This document shows positions 63,931-64,000 of a stretch of DNA of 64,000 nucleotides, one piece after another. Every line of letters starts with the position of its first letter. The stretch's first letter is position 1. The notes under the pieces were generated by a model. That model was not told the origin of the DNA and did no database searches. It worked only from the letters and a program-made list of their open reading frames with translations. A program made the position numbers and the translations under genes. Source of the stretch: Pholis gunnellus (taxonomy: Eukaryota > Chordata > Actinopteri > Perciformes > Pholidae); NCBI GenBank assembly GCA_910591455.2, contig OU342814.1:15309303-15373302 (forward strand). Direction: 5' to 3'.

Positions 63931-64000
63931 CTAGGAGGAGAGTGAATAGTAGGGGATAGTAGGACATTTAAGTTTGATATACTGCTTGGAGTGTTGTTCA

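Noticed and set aside
63603..63967. 118- and 119-codon frames on opposite strands
   Set aside because: Both lie inside a dispersed repeat.
1..64000. Search for CRISPR arrays, phage, toxin-antitoxin or operon-like systems
   Set aside because: The window is vertebrate nuclear DNA with introns; nothing of prokaryotic type is present.

Overview
The window is vertebrate nuclear DNA, most likely from a spiny-rayed (percomorph) teleost. The evidence is an AT-rich sequence with GT-AG introns, long dinucleotide microsatellites, and interspersed repeats that I recognise from perch-like fish genomes. There are no operons, ribosome binding sites, CRISPR arrays or other prokaryotic features. Almost every open frame longer than 60 codons is a chance frame in intergenic or intronic DNA.

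One protein-coding gene can be rebuilt completely: plek, encoding pleckstrin, on the minus strand at 10,863-15,618. Nine coding exons with consensus splice sites and compatible phases join into 351 residues with a PH-DEP-PH layout. The phosphorylation cluster of the human protein is kept at the same residue numbers (S113, T114, S117). The start codon lies about 50 bases from a compound CT/CA microsatellite, and ETS/PU.1-like sites lie upstream, which suits a blood-cell gene.

Layout. 1-130 may hold the last exon of an unidentified plus-strand gene. 130-10,600 is intergenic, with microsatellites and one unclassified open frame with a strong start context at 3,566. 10,630-15,900 is plek with its poly(A) signal and proximal promoter. 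16,000-29,000 is non-coding, with long G tracts and repeat pieces. 29,040-30,070 is a CpG-rich block ending in a good splice donor, which I read as a promoter and untranslated first exon of a plus-strand gene. 30,070-64,000 shows no recognisable coding exon and may be intron of that gene or a gene desert. It holds most of the mobile-element copies: a foldback element (49.5 kb), a hAT-type MITE with a degenerate 8-bp duplication (56.8 kb), a CpG-containing repeat (58.6 kb), a 5'-truncated LINE with an exact 13-bp target duplication (61.8 kb) and a repeat with two tandem modules (63.1-63.9 kb).

I found no new multi-gene system. The items most worth a second look are the candidate promoter/first exon near 29.5-30.06 kb, the CpG cluster at 52.4 kb, the freshly inserted LINE tail and the regulatory sequence next to plek. 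Repeat family names are from memory and were not checked by a search.
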